Assembly (NCBI GenBank): GCA_027019165.1
Contig: JALUXC010000024.1
Location: 496,001-560,000, forward strand
Source: Pseudophaeobacter sp.
GTDB lineage: Bacteria > Pseudomonadota > Alphaproteobacteria > Rhodobacterales > Rhodobacteraceae
Length of the DNA: 64,000 bases
Reading direction: 5' to 3'
The notes beneath the pieces were generated by a model, which ran no database searches, was not told the DNA's origin, and worked only from the letters and a program-made list of their open reading frames with translations. Positions 45,055 through 54,714 of the stretch are shown here, one piece after another. Numbering within the stretch: the stretch's first letter is position 1; every line of letters begins with the position of its first letter. The translations under genes and the position numbers were made by a program.

Positions 45055-46176
45055 TTATAACTCTTTAATAACCTCAAACTGAAGCCCGTCAGCGCGTGCC
45101 AGATAGATTGGCGCCCGCTTGCTCTGATCCGAGGTCATTGTTTTTCGCCCGCTTCGGTGCCGCACCGGCAGAGCATTGCAGCCGCCATGTTCATGCCAGA
45201 CCGAGGCGTGCCCGCTCATCAACCCGGCCAGGAAGTGCACCCCCTCATAGGTCGATTGCCCCAGGGCATTCAGCGCAGGCGCCTGATCGCCATGCACGCC
45301 GTAGTAGAGCTCCTTAAAGGCAGCATTGGCCTCGGTTGGGAGCGTCGCAAAATATGAGGAGGCCACGAACAGCCGTTTGCTGTTGCGCGAACCACTGGCC
45401 ATCAGGGCATTTTCCTCCACTGCGCAGGACAGGCGCACCATGCGCCGATGCAGACCGGCACTGCCAAAGGCCCGGTTGAAGGCAACCGCATCCTGCCCGA
45501 CCAGCGAAATCAGGACAGCCTCGGCCCCCGTCGCGGCAATTTCCTCGACATAGTGGGCCATGTTCGTAAGGCCGAAGGGCAGGTATTTTTCATAGGCCAG
45601 CCCCACGGACATCTCACGCAGCTTGGACTTGGCAAACAGATGAGAGGTCCGCGGCCAGACATAGTCGTTGCCAATCAGGGCCCAGCTCTTGGGCTTGTAT
45701 TGCCGTTGGATCAGATCCATCGACGGGCCGAGCTGCTCTTGCGGTGTTTCCCCGATGGCGAACAGGCCGGCCGTGCTTTCGCCGCCTTCATAGAGCGGCG
45801 TATAGACATAAGGGATACGCTGGCGCACGACCTTGCTGAGCCTTTGGCGAATGGCGCTGATGTGCATCCCCACAATGGCATCAATCGATCCGGTCTCGAT
45901 CAGATCATTGACCGCTTTCTCGATCGAGATGCTGGCCTCCAGCGCCGCATCTATCATGATCAGCTGGATCTTGCGTCCGTTGATGCCCCCTGCCCTGTTC
46001 AGTTCCTCAACCGCAACCTGGGCGCTGGATATGCAAGACGGCGCCCAAAGCCCGGCTGATCCGCATAACGGAATAAGCAGCGCGATACGATAAAGCCCCT
46101 TGTTTTGGGCAAGAGGATGGTCGTGAAGCTCTTCCAGTTCAGTGGGAACAGTTGGAGCAGAGAAAAACGGCGTCAT
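45055..46176 (-). CDS. AmiC-like cytoplasmic ligand-binding sensor protein
   Basis: A 373-aa periplasmic-binding-protein fold without a signal peptide: it begins MTPFFSAPTVPTELEELHDH and then YRIALLIPLCGSAGLWAPSC. YTPLYEGGESTAGLFAIG resembles the amide/urea-binding subfamily. In Pseudomonas, AmiC is a cytoplasmic amide sensor, and AmiC-like proteins work beside MarR-type regulators in Rhodococcus nitrile hydratase clusters. Here a MarR gene is divergent. An in-frame TTG at 46239 lies inside the candidate operator, so ATG 46176 is preferred. It is upstream of the flotillin-transporter operon. Confidence 0.8.
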   Translation of the reverse strand: MTPFFSAPTVPTELEELHDHPLAQNKGLYRIALLIPLCGSAGLWAPSCISSAQVAVEELNRAGGINGRKIQLIMIDAALEASISIEKAVNDLIETGSIDAIVGMHISAIRQRLSKVVRQRIPYVYTPLYEGGESTAGLFAIGETPQEQLGPSMDLIQRQYKPKSWALIGNDYVWPRTSHLFAKSKLREMSVGLAYEKYLPFGLTNMAHYVEEIAATGAEAVLISLVGQDAVAFNRAFGSAGLHRRMVRLSCAVEENALMASGSRNSKRLFVASSYFATLPTEANAAFKELYYGVHGDQAPALNALGQSTYEGVHFLAGLMSGHASVWHEHGGCNALPVRHRSGRKTMTSDQSKRAPIYLARADGLQFEVIKEL

Positions 46177-46227
46177 GACAGGCACGCCCTTTCCAATCGG
46201 ATCGGGGACCGTCACATAGCAATTGAG

Positions 46228-46249
46228 TTTACTTTCCAAGTCAACTAAA
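46228..46249. promoter_or_regulatory. Candidate MarR operator, copy 2 (between AmiC-like and MarR genes)
   Basis: A 22-base element with arms TTTACTTT and CAACTAAA, 19/22 identical to the copy at 44995-45016. It sits 41 bases from the MarR start and 52 from the AmiC-like start, where a repressor could control both. Confidence 0.55.
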
Positions 46250-46289
46250 TTCAGACCACCTGTAATCGCTGAGCATAAACGGTGAGCAA

Positions 46290-46709
46290 ATGGAGCCTCG
46301 CAGCCCGATCCACAACTACCTGTCCTATGCGCTGGCTGCGGCCCACAGGAAGGTCAACACCTCCTTGACGGCCCGCCTGCGCGAGCATGGAATACAGATT
46401 GAGGCCTGGCGCATCCTTGAAACACTTGAAAGCGGGCAGCGGCTCACCATGGGCGAACTGGCTGAGATCGCTCTGATGAACCCGCCAACCCTGAGCAAAC
46501 TTGTGGATCGCATGGTTTCTGACGGCCTCGTGCACAGGCAGGTCGCGCAGAATGATCATCGCCAAATCAACGTCTTGCCCACGGCGCTTGGCCGCAAGCG
46601 GATGATGCAAATCCGCAAAGAAATCGAAGAGCAGGATGCCGCGATTCTGGACCAATTGGGTCAAACCGAGACAGAGCAGCTCATTCAACTGTTGCGCACG
46701 ATCGCCTAG
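46290..46709 (+). CDS. MarR family transcriptional regulator
   Basis: A 139-aa winged-helix protein. The recognition region is LTMGELAEIALMNPPTLSKL (about 51-70), with the wing DHRQINVLPTALGRK near 90-104. GGTGAG precedes the ATG. It is divergent from the AmiC-like gene and probably regulates it and the flotillin-transporter-amidase operon through the repeated 22-base element. The inducer may be the amide, or a CoA thioester made by the module's ligase. Confidence 0.92.
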   Translation: MEPRSPIHNYLSYALAAAHRKVNTSLTARLREHGIQIEAWRILETLESGQRLTMGELAEIALMNPPTLSKLVDRMVSDGLVHRQVAQNDHRQINVLPTALGRKRMMQIRKEIEEQDAAILDQLGQTETEQLIQLLRTIA

Positions 46710-46887
46710 CCCGGCGCAATTACCATCAGCGCAGCCAGCAACGAAAGGCTTTGGGGGCACGCCTCGGACCACATTGCTGCGCGCGCTCACGGCCCTGGTG
46801 GCCTTCGATTGATTTCTTCGCAATTGAGCAAGAAACACTCTTGCACGCCCTCAACGCAATGAGTAAACAGCGCGTCATGCAGAACGT

Positions 46888-46962
46888 GGCCCGTTCGTCT
46901 ATCGGTTAGGACGCCAGGTTTTCAACCTGGAAAGAGGGGTTCGATTCCCCTACGGGCTGCCA
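46888..46962 (+). tRNA. tRNA-Glu (anticodon TTC), copy 2
   Basis: Base-for-base the same 75-base tRNA as at 34991-35065, with CCA encoded. Identity extends two bases before and one base after (46886-46963) and then stops sharply. It is in the same orientation and closes the module on its right side. The chemotaxis operon lies beyond. Confidence 0.98.
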
Positions 46963-47010
46963 CAATTCTCACAGCGAACGAATATCTGATTATCCGGCGC
47001 AACTTGCCTA

Positions 47011-48087
47011 CTAGGATGCCGAGAGCCGTCTGATCACGCTCGCAATGCGGTCCAGATGCACCTCTTCTTCGACGCCGCCAGCCTTCATGGCTTCTTTTGG
47101 CATCCCGTAGACCACGCAGCTTTCTTCGTTCTGCCCAACGGTGCGGGCGCCCGCCTCGCGCATTTCCAGCAATCCTTTGGCACCGTCATCCCCCATTCCA
47201 GTCATGATGACACCCACCGCATTTTTGCCTGCATAACGGGCCACAGAACGGAACATGACATCGACGGACGGGCGGTGGCGTGACACGAGGGGCCCGTCTT
47301 TCACTTCCACGCTGTAGTGCGCACCGCTGCGGGTCAGGAGTGTGTGCTTGTTTCCCGGCGCGATCAGGACATGGCCGCGCAACATACGATCCCCCGAACG
47401 CGCCTCACGCACCGTGACATCACATGTGCTATCGAGGCGGCGCGCAAAGGCCGCAGTGAACGTTTCGGGCATATGCTGAACGATGAGAACCGGTGGGCCG
47501 TCCATGGGCAGGTTCTCCAACACAACGCGCAATGCTTCGGTCCCCCCGGTTGAGGCGCCGATTGCGACCACCTTTTCAGTGGTGCGGGCCATTGCCTTGC
47601 TGGGCGGCGCAAGCATGACATCGGCGTTGAGTTTCTCCTGCACCTTTGGGCGCCGCACGACCTGCAGTTTTGCCTGGGCGGCGGCCTTGACCGTATCCCG
47701 CAGGGTCGTGCAGGCCTCTTCAAAAAACTCCTTCACGCCAAGTTCCGGTTTCAGAACGATGTCGACAGCCCCCGCGTCCAGCGCTTCTGACAGCGTTTCG
47801 GACCGATCCGTCACCAAGGTCGAGCAGATTACCACCGGGATCGGCTTTTGCGCCATGAGACGCCGCAAGAACGTGATGCCATCCATCCGCGGCATCTCTA
47901 CATCCAGGGTTATGACATCGGGGACCTGACGCCGGATCCGTTCCGCTGCCACAAGAGGATCCGAAGCTACCGCGATGACCTCGAGATCGGGATCACCGTC
48001 CAGAATCTTTTGCATGGTCTGCCTGACGACGGCGCTGTCGTCGATAATCAGGACCTTCCATGGACCGCGCCTTCTTTCAACTGCCAT
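47011..48087 (-). CDS. cheB: Chemotaxis response regulator protein-glutamate methylesterase
   Basis: A 358-aa CheB. The receiver domain carries the phosphorylatable Asp62 in [10 protein letters not shown]. The methylesterase domain carries the catalytic Ser in [10 protein letters not shown], His in IVQHMP and Asp in [11 protein letters not shown]. It demethylates or deamidates receptors during adaptation. It is the last gene of the che operon, starting 4 bases after the cheR stop. Confidence 0.96.
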   Translation of the reverse strand: MAVERRRGPWKVLIIDDSAVVRQTMQKILDGDPDLEVIAVASDPLVAAERIRRQVPDVITLDVEMPRMDGITFLRRLMAQKPIPVVICSTLVTDRSETLSEALDAGAVDIVLKPELGVKEFFEEACTTLRDTVKAAAQAKLQVVRRPKVQEKLNADVMLAPPSKAMARTTEKVVAIGASTGGTEALRVVLENLPMDGPPVLIVQHMPETFTAAFARRLDSTCDVTVREARSGDRMLRGHVLIAPGNKHTLLTRSGAHYSVEVKDGPLVSRHRPSVDVMFRSVARYAGKNAVGVIMTGMGDDGAKGLLEMREAGARTVGQNEESCVVYGMPKEAMKAGGVEEEVHLDRIASVIRRLSAS

Positions 48088-48091
48088 GGCA

Positions 48092-48949
48092 TCACACCTT
48101 TTCGTAGATGGACGGGCCGATCATGCGCAGAGACGCCCTGGGTGAGACCACCTCTGCATGACCTGTCATCAGTATGCCCCCGCGGCGCATTCTGTCGATC
48201 ACACCTTTCAGGGCGCGCTCTTGCACCTCTTCAGAGAAGTAGATCAGCACGTTGCGCAAGAAGACGATATCCGCCGCGCAATCCCTGAATCCCGAAAGAT
48301 TGCTCAGGTTTGCACATTCGAACACGGCGCGTTGCCGCAATTCGGGAACAATCCGGTAATAGGGGCGTTTTTCCAGATCCGTGGCCGTTGTCGATCGCAT
48401 CAAATAGCGGCCACGAAGCGCTGCGCCGACCCCTTCGACCTCGGTTTCGGTGTAAGTTGCCCCCTTGGCCTTTTTCAGCACAGGCCGGGAAATATCCGTT
48501 CCAAGCAGCTGATACTTGCGCAGACCACCGGGCTCTCGCGTGGCATCCTCTAGGATCATGGCTGCAGACCACAATTCAGCGCCGGTCGAACAGGCAGCAC
48601 TCCAGACCGAAAGCGGGCGGTCAAACCCTGCGCCCGACGCGCCCAATCGGTTCAGCCCTTCGTTTTTTAACCAGTCATACTGATGGCATTCGCGAAAGAA
48701 ACTGGTCGTGTGGGTGGTCAAAGCCTCCACCAGGCAGCGGGATTCGATACCAGAGTCATCCGACTTCAACAATCCGATGTAGTCCTCAAAACGATCCACC
48801 CCGAGTGCTCTCAAACGGCGCGAGATCCGCAACTGAAAGAAATCCGACTTGCACGGGTCAATCTTCACTCCGGCAACCGCAAATGCGCGCTCCGACAGAA
48901 AGCGGCAATCCTCAATAGAGAGCTGCAAGGCAGGGCTCACCATTTTCAT
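48092..48949 (-). CDS. cheR: Chemotaxis protein methyltransferase
   Basis: A 285-aa SAM-dependent receptor methyltransferase. The N-terminal helical domain is present, and the catalytic domain shows [26 protein letters not shown] and [10 protein letters not shown]. No TPR extension is present. ATG 48949 gives a normal N-terminus; the longer frame to 49015 reaches almost to the cheW stop. It forms the adaptation pair with cheB. Confidence 0.95.
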   Translation of the reverse strand: MKMVSPALQLSIEDCRFLSERAFAVAGVKIDPCKSDFFQLRISRRLRALGVDRFEDYIGLLKSDDSGIESRCLVEALTTHTTSFFRECHQYDWLKNEGLNRLGASGAGFDRPLSVWSAACSTGAELWSAAMILEDATREPGGLRKYQLLGTDISRPVLKKAKGATYTETEVEGVGAALRGRYLMRSTTATDLEKRPYYRIVPELRQRAVFECANLSNLSGFRDCAADIVFLRNVLIYFSEEVQERALKGVIDRMRRGGILMTGHAEVVSPRASLRMIGPSIYEKV

Positions 48950-49018
48950 GCCTGTTGTCCAGTCTTGTTGATGGTTAACAATCACACCTCTGGAAGCCTC
49001 ACCACATTGCGCCAAAGG

Positions 49019-49552
49019 TCACTCGAAATCATATTCACCCAAGGTGTCGGCGACGGCCAAGAAGCGCTCAATCCCAAGGATAAGGGCAAGCCCGTCCTCG
49101 GTCCTGATCATGCCCTTCACACCGTCCCCCTGCCAATCTGCTCCAGTCCGGGCGACGGGCTCAACGTCCTCTTCGGCGACCTCATGCACGCGCAGAACCT
49201 GATCCGCGACCACCCCCAGCGATACGATGTCGGCACCCTGAGGTATCTCAAATACGACGATCCTTGCATCGTCTCCGGGCGACGAGACCATGCCGAGCCG
49301 AGATGCAAGATCTACGATTGCAATCCCTTGGTTTCTGAGGTCGATCACCCCAAGCACATCGGGCGGAGCATTGGGCAGTGGCAGGATCTCGCAAACGGCC
49401 AGGACCTCTCGTACGCAGCGCACATCGACTGCAAAGATGCGCTGTCCCAGCTGGAACATCAGGTAGGTGGCCGAAGAGGGCTTGCCCTCCCCCAGGTCAT
49501 CCTCGACCCCATTGTCCGCCACAATTTCTCCGCGCAATGCTTCGACCCGCAT
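49019..49552 (-). CDS. cheW: Chemotaxis coupling protein CheW (first of two)
   Basis: A 177-aa CheW-domain adaptor linking receptors to CheA. YLMFQLGQRIFAVDVRCVRE opens the domain near residue 30, preceded by an acidic leader. LGVIDLRNQGIAIVDL near 66-81 is the usual CheW core. It lies between the receptor and cheR genes. The operon has a second, different CheW before the receptor. Confidence 0.93.
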   Translation of the reverse strand: MRVEALRGEIVADNGVEDDLGEGKPSSATYLMFQLGQRIFAVDVRCVREVLAVCEILPLPNAPPDVLGVIDLRNQGIAIVDLASRLGMVSSPGDDARIVVFEIPQGADIVSLGVVADQVLRVHEVAEEDVEPVARTGADWQGDGVKGMIRTEDGLALILGIERFLAVADTLGEYDFE

Positions 49553-49572
49553 GGGTGTTCCCTTCTCTGGCT

Positions 49573-51783
49573 TCAGGACGCGGCCTGATGACGTTCGAAC
49601 TCCGCATCAGAAAGCTCTTCGGGGCCCAGATCCAGCGCAAACCCGCCCTCTTCGGCATGTGCGGCCGGGCGTGCACGCTCAGGCTGCGCGCGGTGAGTTG
49701 AAACCCGGGACGACCCGGACTGGGCCTGTGCGCCGCCCCCTTGCCGAGAAGGCACCCGCGAAGAGGAGCTGGACATGTTCGCACCCAGATCGAAGTAAGA
49801 AATCAGGCCGCGCAGCTGATCGGACTGGGTTGCCAGCGATTGCGACACCGAGGCCGCTTCGGTCGCCGAGGCTGCGTTTTGCTGGATAACGGTATCCAAC
49901 TCACGGATGGCAAGGTTGATCTGGTCTGCACCAACATTCTGTTCCCGCGTTGCCGCCGAAATTTCCTGCACCAGATCGGAGGTCCGCTGAATGCTCGGAA
50001 GAAGCGATTGCAACATTTCCCCGGCCCGCTCGCTGACGGACACCGTTTTCCCCGACAGTTCACCGATCTCAGCGGCAGCCTGTTGGCTGCGTTCGGCCAA
50101 TTTGCGCACCTCAGAAGCCACAACCGCAAAGCCTTTTCCGTGGTTTCCGGCACGGGCAGCCTCTACCGCCGCGTTCAAAGCCAGAAGGTCGGTCTGACGC
50201 GCGATTTCCTGAATGATGTTGATCTTCTCAGCAATGGTTTTCATGGCTGACACGGCTTCGGCAACAGCTGCACCACTCTCGGCGGCATCCTTGGAGGACT
50301 GCACGGCAATCTTTTCGGTCTGAGCCGCGTTGTCCGCCGTTTGACGAATATTGCCCGTCATCTGCTCCATTGCGGCGCTGGCTTCTTCTGCGGCGGCGGC
50401 CTGCTCCGTGGACCCCTGGCTGAGCTGCTCGGCCGTTGCGCTCATGGCCAGGCTGCTGTCAGCCACCGCAGCCGAACTGACTGTCGCGCCCTCCATGACC
50501 TCCCGGAGTTTTTCGATCATTTTTTCCAGAGCCATGCCTAGACCATCGTAGTCAGAGCGGCGCGTAACCTTGACGGTGAGGTCACCGTCCGAGATACGCT
50601 CTGCTGCATTGGCCATTTCACCAAGCGCATCATTCATCTTTTTCATTTCGTTCATCAGATCGCCGATCTCATCGCGTAACACGTGAGAGGTGTCGACCCG
50701 GCGGTCTCCAGCCGCAACCTTGCGCACCAGCGCAATGGCCCGATCCAGCCCCCGCCCGATCGATACCGACAGAATGATCGCAGCCGACAGACCAACTGCA
50801 ATGGCGACAGCGGCAACAGTCAGCAGGGTGTTACGTGCCTTGGTGTAGTGCTCCGCTGACAGTTGCGTTTCCGCCTGCATGGCATCGATGTTGTGCTGGG
50901 CAATATCCGACAGGACAGCCTTGGACGACGCAATCAGGGACATCACTGGCCCCGCAAAGAGAGCCGATGCTTGTTCGCTGGTGTTCGACAGCGCAAGCGC
51001 GGCGGTTTCACCGGAGATGGTCTGAAGATCGGCCAGCGCTTCGACCGCACTTGCGACCAAAGCAGTGTCCGCCTGACGGTTCGTGCGCCGGAAACTGTCC
51101 AAGGCCGCCACAGCTTGCTCGAACTGAGTTTTCGCAGTTGCCATCGTGGCCTTGCGCTGCTCGAGATCCTCTTGCAACAGGGCGGACTGTTCTGCGATAC
51201 GTGCTGCATCAACAGCTTTTCTCACTGTCGTCAGGCCGTTGCGCAGCCCCGCAGGGTCTGCGGCAGCTGAGGACACTCCAAACGGCAAGCTTTCTTCGAG
51301 GCGCTCAAGACCGGCGAGCAACCCTTTGTAGGCCTCTTCGCCAACACCTTGAGACATTGCCAGAGCGCGCCCAGCGCTGTCGGCATGAAGGAACTCGGAA
51401 ATCTGCGCCTCCAGCTCCACATACCGATCAAAGGCCGTATCCAGTTCCCTCAGCTGTGCACGGACCTGATCATCAGAAGTTGCCTCCAAAGCCAACCGGT
51501 GCTTGCGCAGGCTTTCCATTCTCTCTTTGATCTTGCGATCAAAAACATCCAGCTCCGCATCGCCACGCACCAGAAGCATCTCGGCCTGCGCCGCTTCGAT
51601 TTCGATGAAATCAGCCTCCATCTCGGCGGCGATCAAAGCGTTCTTGGACGTCACGTTCACGAGGTGCTCAAGGTCGGAATGCGATCCGGCCAAACGGGTT
51701 ATCGATACCCATGCCAGACCGCTCATCAGGATCAGAACGATGGCAAAGGCGCCAATCAATTTTTTCTTGATAGTCAAGTGCAT
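49573..51783 (-). CDS. Methyl-accepting chemotaxis protein
   Basis: A 736-aa transmembrane receptor. Membrane helix 1 spans about residues 9-30, a long helical periplasmic sensor domain follows to about 320, and helix 2 lies at about 322-342. HAMP comes next, then the cytoplasmic coiled coil with the conserved tip [20 protein letters not shown]. The tail is long and Ser/Arg/Pro-rich and ends in ERHQAAS, without a CheR-binding pentapeptide of the NWETF type. It is embedded in the che operon, so it probably signals to this CheA. Its ligand is unknown. Confidence 0.95.
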   Translation of the reverse strand: MHLTIKKKLIGAFAIVLILMSGLAWVSITRLAGSHSDLEHLVNVTSKNALIAAEMEADFIEIEAAQAEMLLVRGDAELDVFDRKIKERMESLRKHRLALEATSDDQVRAQLRELDTAFDRYVELEAQISEFLHADSAGRALAMSQGVGEEAYKGLLAGLERLEESLPFGVSSAAADPAGLRNGLTTVRKAVDAARIAEQSALLQEDLEQRKATMATAKTQFEQAVAALDSFRRTNRQADTALVASAVEALADLQTISGETAALALSNTSEQASALFAGPVMSLIASSKAVLSDIAQHNIDAMQAETQLSAEHYTKARNTLLTVAAVAIAVGLSAAIILSVSIGRGLDRAIALVRKVAAGDRRVDTSHVLRDEIGDLMNEMKKMNDALGEMANAAERISDGDLTVKVTRRSDYDGLGMALEKMIEKLREVMEGATVSSAAVADSSLAMSATAEQLSQGSTEQAAAAEEASAAMEQMTGNIRQTADNAAQTEKIAVQSSKDAAESGAAVAEAVSAMKTIAEKINIIQEIARQTDLLALNAAVEAARAGNHGKGFAVVASEVRKLAERSQQAAAEIGELSGKTVSVSERAGEMLQSLLPSIQRTSDLVQEISAATREQNVGADQINLAIRELDTVIQQNAASATEAASVSQSLATQSDQLRGLISYFDLGANMSSSSSRVPSRQGGGAQAQSGSSRVSTHRAQPERARPAAHAEEGGFALDLGPEELSDAEFERHQAAS

Positions 51784-51800
51784 GCCAAGGTCTCCAGGTA

Positions 51801-52283
51801 TCAGGCTGCCACAAAAGGTTCTGTAGGCGGCGCAAAGGTTGTTTCAGTTTCAAGAAGAATGACCAATTCGTCCCCATTGCGGACAACACCGCGCAGGCAT
51901 TCCTGGGGCCAGGAAGTGCCCAGCGGTGGAACTGGCTCGAGTGAGGCAAGATCGCATTCAATGACCTGCTCCACACTGTCGGCGTTGAAGGCCAATTTGT
52001 GCGAGACACAGTCGATCACATGTTCAAAGACGATCATGCGCCCCGTCCGTTCCGATCTGGCAGGAGGCAAACCCAGCCGGTGCCGAATATCGATCACCGG
52101 CACTACAGCGCCACGCACATTGATAAGACCCGGCGCAAAAGGGCCTGAGTTTGGAACTGGCGCCCAAGGCTGGGCATCCAGTATCTCGTGAACCCAGCTG
52201 ACCGACAATGCAAATGCCTCGCCCTCGAGACGAAAGATCAGCAAGAGATCGGGCCTGTTCGCTTCCATGCTGTTGTTTGTCAT
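51801..52283 (-). CDS. cheW: Chemotaxis coupling protein CheW (second of two)
   Basis: A 160-aa CheW-like adaptor. [20 protein letters not shown] opens the domain, and the [20 protein letters not shown] core is near 50-70. GAGAGG supports ATG 52283 over a GTG two codons upstream. It lies between cheA and the receptor gene, and its sequence differs clearly from the other CheW, suggesting distinct coupling roles. Confidence 0.92.
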   Translation of the reverse strand: MTNNSMEANRPDLLLIFRLEGEAFALSVSWVHEILDAQPWAPVPNSGPFAPGLINVRGAVVPVIDIRHRLGLPPARSERTGRMIVFEHVIDCVSHKLAFNADSVEQVIECDLASLEPVPPLGTSWPQECLRGVVRNGDELVILLETETTFAPPTEPFVAA

Positions 52284-52292
52284 CTGCACCTC

Positions 52293-54344
52293 TCAAGCTG
52301 CCTTCCGAGGCCCCTGGCCCCGGCGCGTTTCGGCCCAACGGATCAGCGTGGCGACATCAATGATCAGCGCAACACGGCCATCCCCAAGAATGGTCGCCCC
52401 TCCAAGCCCCGGGATATCGCGATGGTAGATGCTGAGCCCTTTGATGACCGTTTGGCCTTGTCCAAGGATATCGTCCACGATGAGGCCTGCCCGCATACCG
52501 TCGACCCGCACCACAACCACGCGGCGCCCTTCCTCTGGACATGCTTCCTGACCGAACAGCTTATCCAGTTCCAGATAGGGCACCGTCTCGTCCCGGATCT
52601 GGATCAACGAGCGGCCGCTGTCGCGCGCGTTCTCTGCCTCGTCCATTTCGACACATTCCTCCACGGCAGACAAAGGAATGACATAGACAGACTCCCCCAG
52701 ACGCACCCGGAGCCCATCGATGATAGCCATTGTGACTGGCAGGCGAAGGGTAATGCGTGTCCCCTGCCCGGCCCGGGACAGCACATTGATGCTCCCCCCC
52801 AACGCATCAATCGTCGTCTTGACCGCATCCATTCCGACGCCGCGCCCCGAGACCGACGAGACGACCTCTGCGGTCGAGAAACCCGGCTCAAAAATCAATT
52901 GATGCAAGTCCTGTTCGTTGAGATCCGCTTCGGCGCTGATCAGGTCCCGCTCAATCGCACGACGTCGGATTGCCTCGGCGTCCAGGCCCTTTCCGTTGTC
53001 CTCGATCGAAACCAGGATCTCCCCCCCTTCCTGACAGGCGGAAAGCCACACCGTACCTTGCGCGAATTTGCCCAAGTCGGCCCTTTCCTGTGCGGTTTCC
53101 AGCCCGTGGTCGATGGAGTTCCGGATCATATGCACCAGAGGTTCGCTGATGCGGTCGATGACGTTTTTGTCGATCTCTGTTTCGCCCCCTTCGGTCAAAA
53201 GGCGTACGTCCTTGCCCAAATCAGCTGAAAGATCCCGCACAACGCGCCGGAATTTGCCAAAGACGGATTCGACCGGCAGCATACGGATTGACAGGGTGGC
53301 ATCCCGCAAACCCATCACAAGGCGCTGCATATCCTCCACCACGGTTTCCAGTGTCGAATTTCCGACCTCCTCGCAGACGGCCTCAAGTCTGGCCTGTGCG
53401 ATGACGAGTTCGCCAAGGGCATCCATCATATCGTCCAACCGGGACGAGGTGACACGAATGCTCTCGGATTTGGCAGTGGAGGTCTGTTTTGGAGTGCCGA
53501 CCGTGCCCGGGATCGCCTCCGCCCCCGGCCTTGAAACGGGCGTTGCCGGCTGGTCAGCCTCTGCCTGCAAGTTGGCCACATCATCTGACTGAGGGGTTTC
53601 CTCGCTGACCTCCTCGATGGTCAGGTCCGCATCATCAGCAAAGATGAAGACGTCCTCGATGGCCTCCCGCCCTTCAGGGGTTTCAACCTCCAAGACCCAG
53701 CCGATCAGACCATCCGTAGGATCCAGCTCGGTCAGACGCGGTACGGCCGAGATCTCCAGTTCGAACGACGTCTTACCAAGATCCTCCAGCTCCTTCAGCA
53801 AAAGATCCGGTCGCATGCCGTTGCGCAGCGCGTCGAGAGCAGGGCGAAACTTTATTCTGAATTTGCGCAGGCCGTGCGGCTCTGCCGGGGAGCAGGTTGC
53901 GTCACCAGGTTCAACCGCATGCGCTCCGCCCTGGTCGGGTCTTGCTTCACCGCAACTTTGGCCGGTCAAACCCGAAAGCTGATTGACGATGCGCGTTACA
54001 TCCTCAGAGGCCAAAAGGGCTTCGGCCTCAGGCCCATCCCCCCCCAAGTCAAGGAAAGACACCATCAAATCGCGGGCTGACAACGATATATCTATCAGGC
54101 CGCGTTCGACCTCCAACTGTCCAGACCTGACAAGATCATAGGCGTTTTCGAAATGGTGCGTGAAGCGTGACAAGGCCGTGTAGCCAAACATGCTTCCCGA
54201 CCCTTTTACCGTGTGCAAGGCTCTAAAGATCTCATCGATTCTGGACGCGCTGACCTCGTCTTCCAGCTCAAGGAACAAGGCCTCAAGCTCGGTCAGCAAC
54301 TCGCGTGCCTCCAGAACAAATGCTTCGGTCGCCTGCTCGATCAT
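52293..54344 (-). CDS. cheA: Chemotaxis histidine kinase CheA
   Basis: A 683-aa kinase. The HPt domain carries the phosphorylated His44 in RALHTVKGSG. A P2-like or linker region follows (about 150-290, acidic and low-complexity). The dimerisation helix pair begins near RVTSSRLDDMMDALGELVIA. The ATP-binding domain has HMIRNSIDHGLE (N box), VSIEDNGKGLD and SGRGVGMDAV (G boxes). A C-terminal CheW-like regulatory domain ends the protein. It lies 4 bases after cheY and is the core of the operon. Confidence 0.96.
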   Translation of the reverse strand: MIEQATEAFVLEARELLTELEALFLELEDEVSASRIDEIFRALHTVKGSGSMFGYTALSRFTHHFENAYDLVRSGQLEVERGLIDISLSARDLMVSFLDLGGDGPEAEALLASEDVTRIVNQLSGLTGQSCGEARPDQGGAHAVEPGDATCSPAEPHGLRKFRIKFRPALDALRNGMRPDLLLKELEDLGKTSFELEISAVPRLTELDPTDGLIGWVLEVETPEGREAIEDVFIFADDADLTIEEVSEETPQSDDVANLQAEADQPATPVSRPGAEAIPGTVGTPKQTSTAKSESIRVTSSRLDDMMDALGELVIAQARLEAVCEEVGNSTLETVVEDMQRLVMGLRDATLSIRMLPVESVFGKFRRVVRDLSADLGKDVRLLTEGGETEIDKNVIDRISEPLVHMIRNSIDHGLETAQERADLGKFAQGTVWLSACQEGGEILVSIEDNGKGLDAEAIRRRAIERDLISAEADLNEQDLHQLIFEPGFSTAEVVSSVSGRGVGMDAVKTTIDALGGSINVLSRAGQGTRITLRLPVTMAIIDGLRVRLGESVYVIPLSAVEECVEMDEAENARDSGRSLIQIRDETVPYLELDKLFGQEACPEEGRRVVVVRVDGMRAGLIVDDILGQGQTVIKGLSIYHRDIPGLGGATILGDGRVALIIDVATLIRWAETRRGQGPRKAA

Positions 54345-54348
54345 GGCC

Positions 54349-54714
54349 TCAACCCAAAAGCTTCTTTGTCACTGCGATCAACTTGGCCGTGTCGAAGGGT
54401 TTGTTGATCCAGCCGGTTGCGCCGGCGGCCTTCCCCTTTGCTTTCATGTCCGGAGACGACTCGGTGGTCAGCATCACGATCGGAACACCCGCCCCGGCTG
54501 CATCCCGCCGGGCATTGGAAATAAAATCTATTCCATTCATCACCGGCATATTGAGATCCGTAATGACCAGATCCGGGCGTTCAGAACGCAACTTCTGCAA
54601 CCCGTCCGCACCATTTTCTGCCGCCACCACCCTGAAACCCTGAGGCTCAAGCGTGAATGAAACCATATCGCGAACAGCCTTGCTATCGTCGATTGTAAGG
54701 ATCGTTTTCGTCAT
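54349..54714 (-). CDS. cheY: Chemotaxis response regulator CheY
   Basis: A 121-aa single-domain receiver. It has the acidic pocket IDDS near 8-11, phospho-acceptor Asp53 in VITDLNMPVMNG, the Thr of VMLTTES and Lys in INKPF near 104. Its start overlaps the STAS gene stop as ATGA. It is the likely output or phosphate sink of this CheA. Confidence 0.95.
   Translation of the reverse strand: MTKTILTIDDSKAVRDMVSFTLEPQGFRVVAAENGADGLQKLRSERPDLVITDLNMPVMNGIDFISNARRDAAGAGVPIVMLTTESSPDMKAKGKAAGATGWINKPFDTAKLIAVTKKLLG

Noticed and set aside
46177-46239. TTG start for the AmiC-like protein adding 21 residues
   Set aside because: The TTG lies inside the candidate MarR operator and the added residues do not form a signal peptide. 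ATG 46176 fits better.
34989-46963. Classical integrative element between the two tRNA-Glu genes
   Set aside because: No integrase, transposase, relaxase or phage gene lies inside. The repeat is a complete tRNA gene rather than a 3'-end att fragment, so only a recombination-associated module is claimed.
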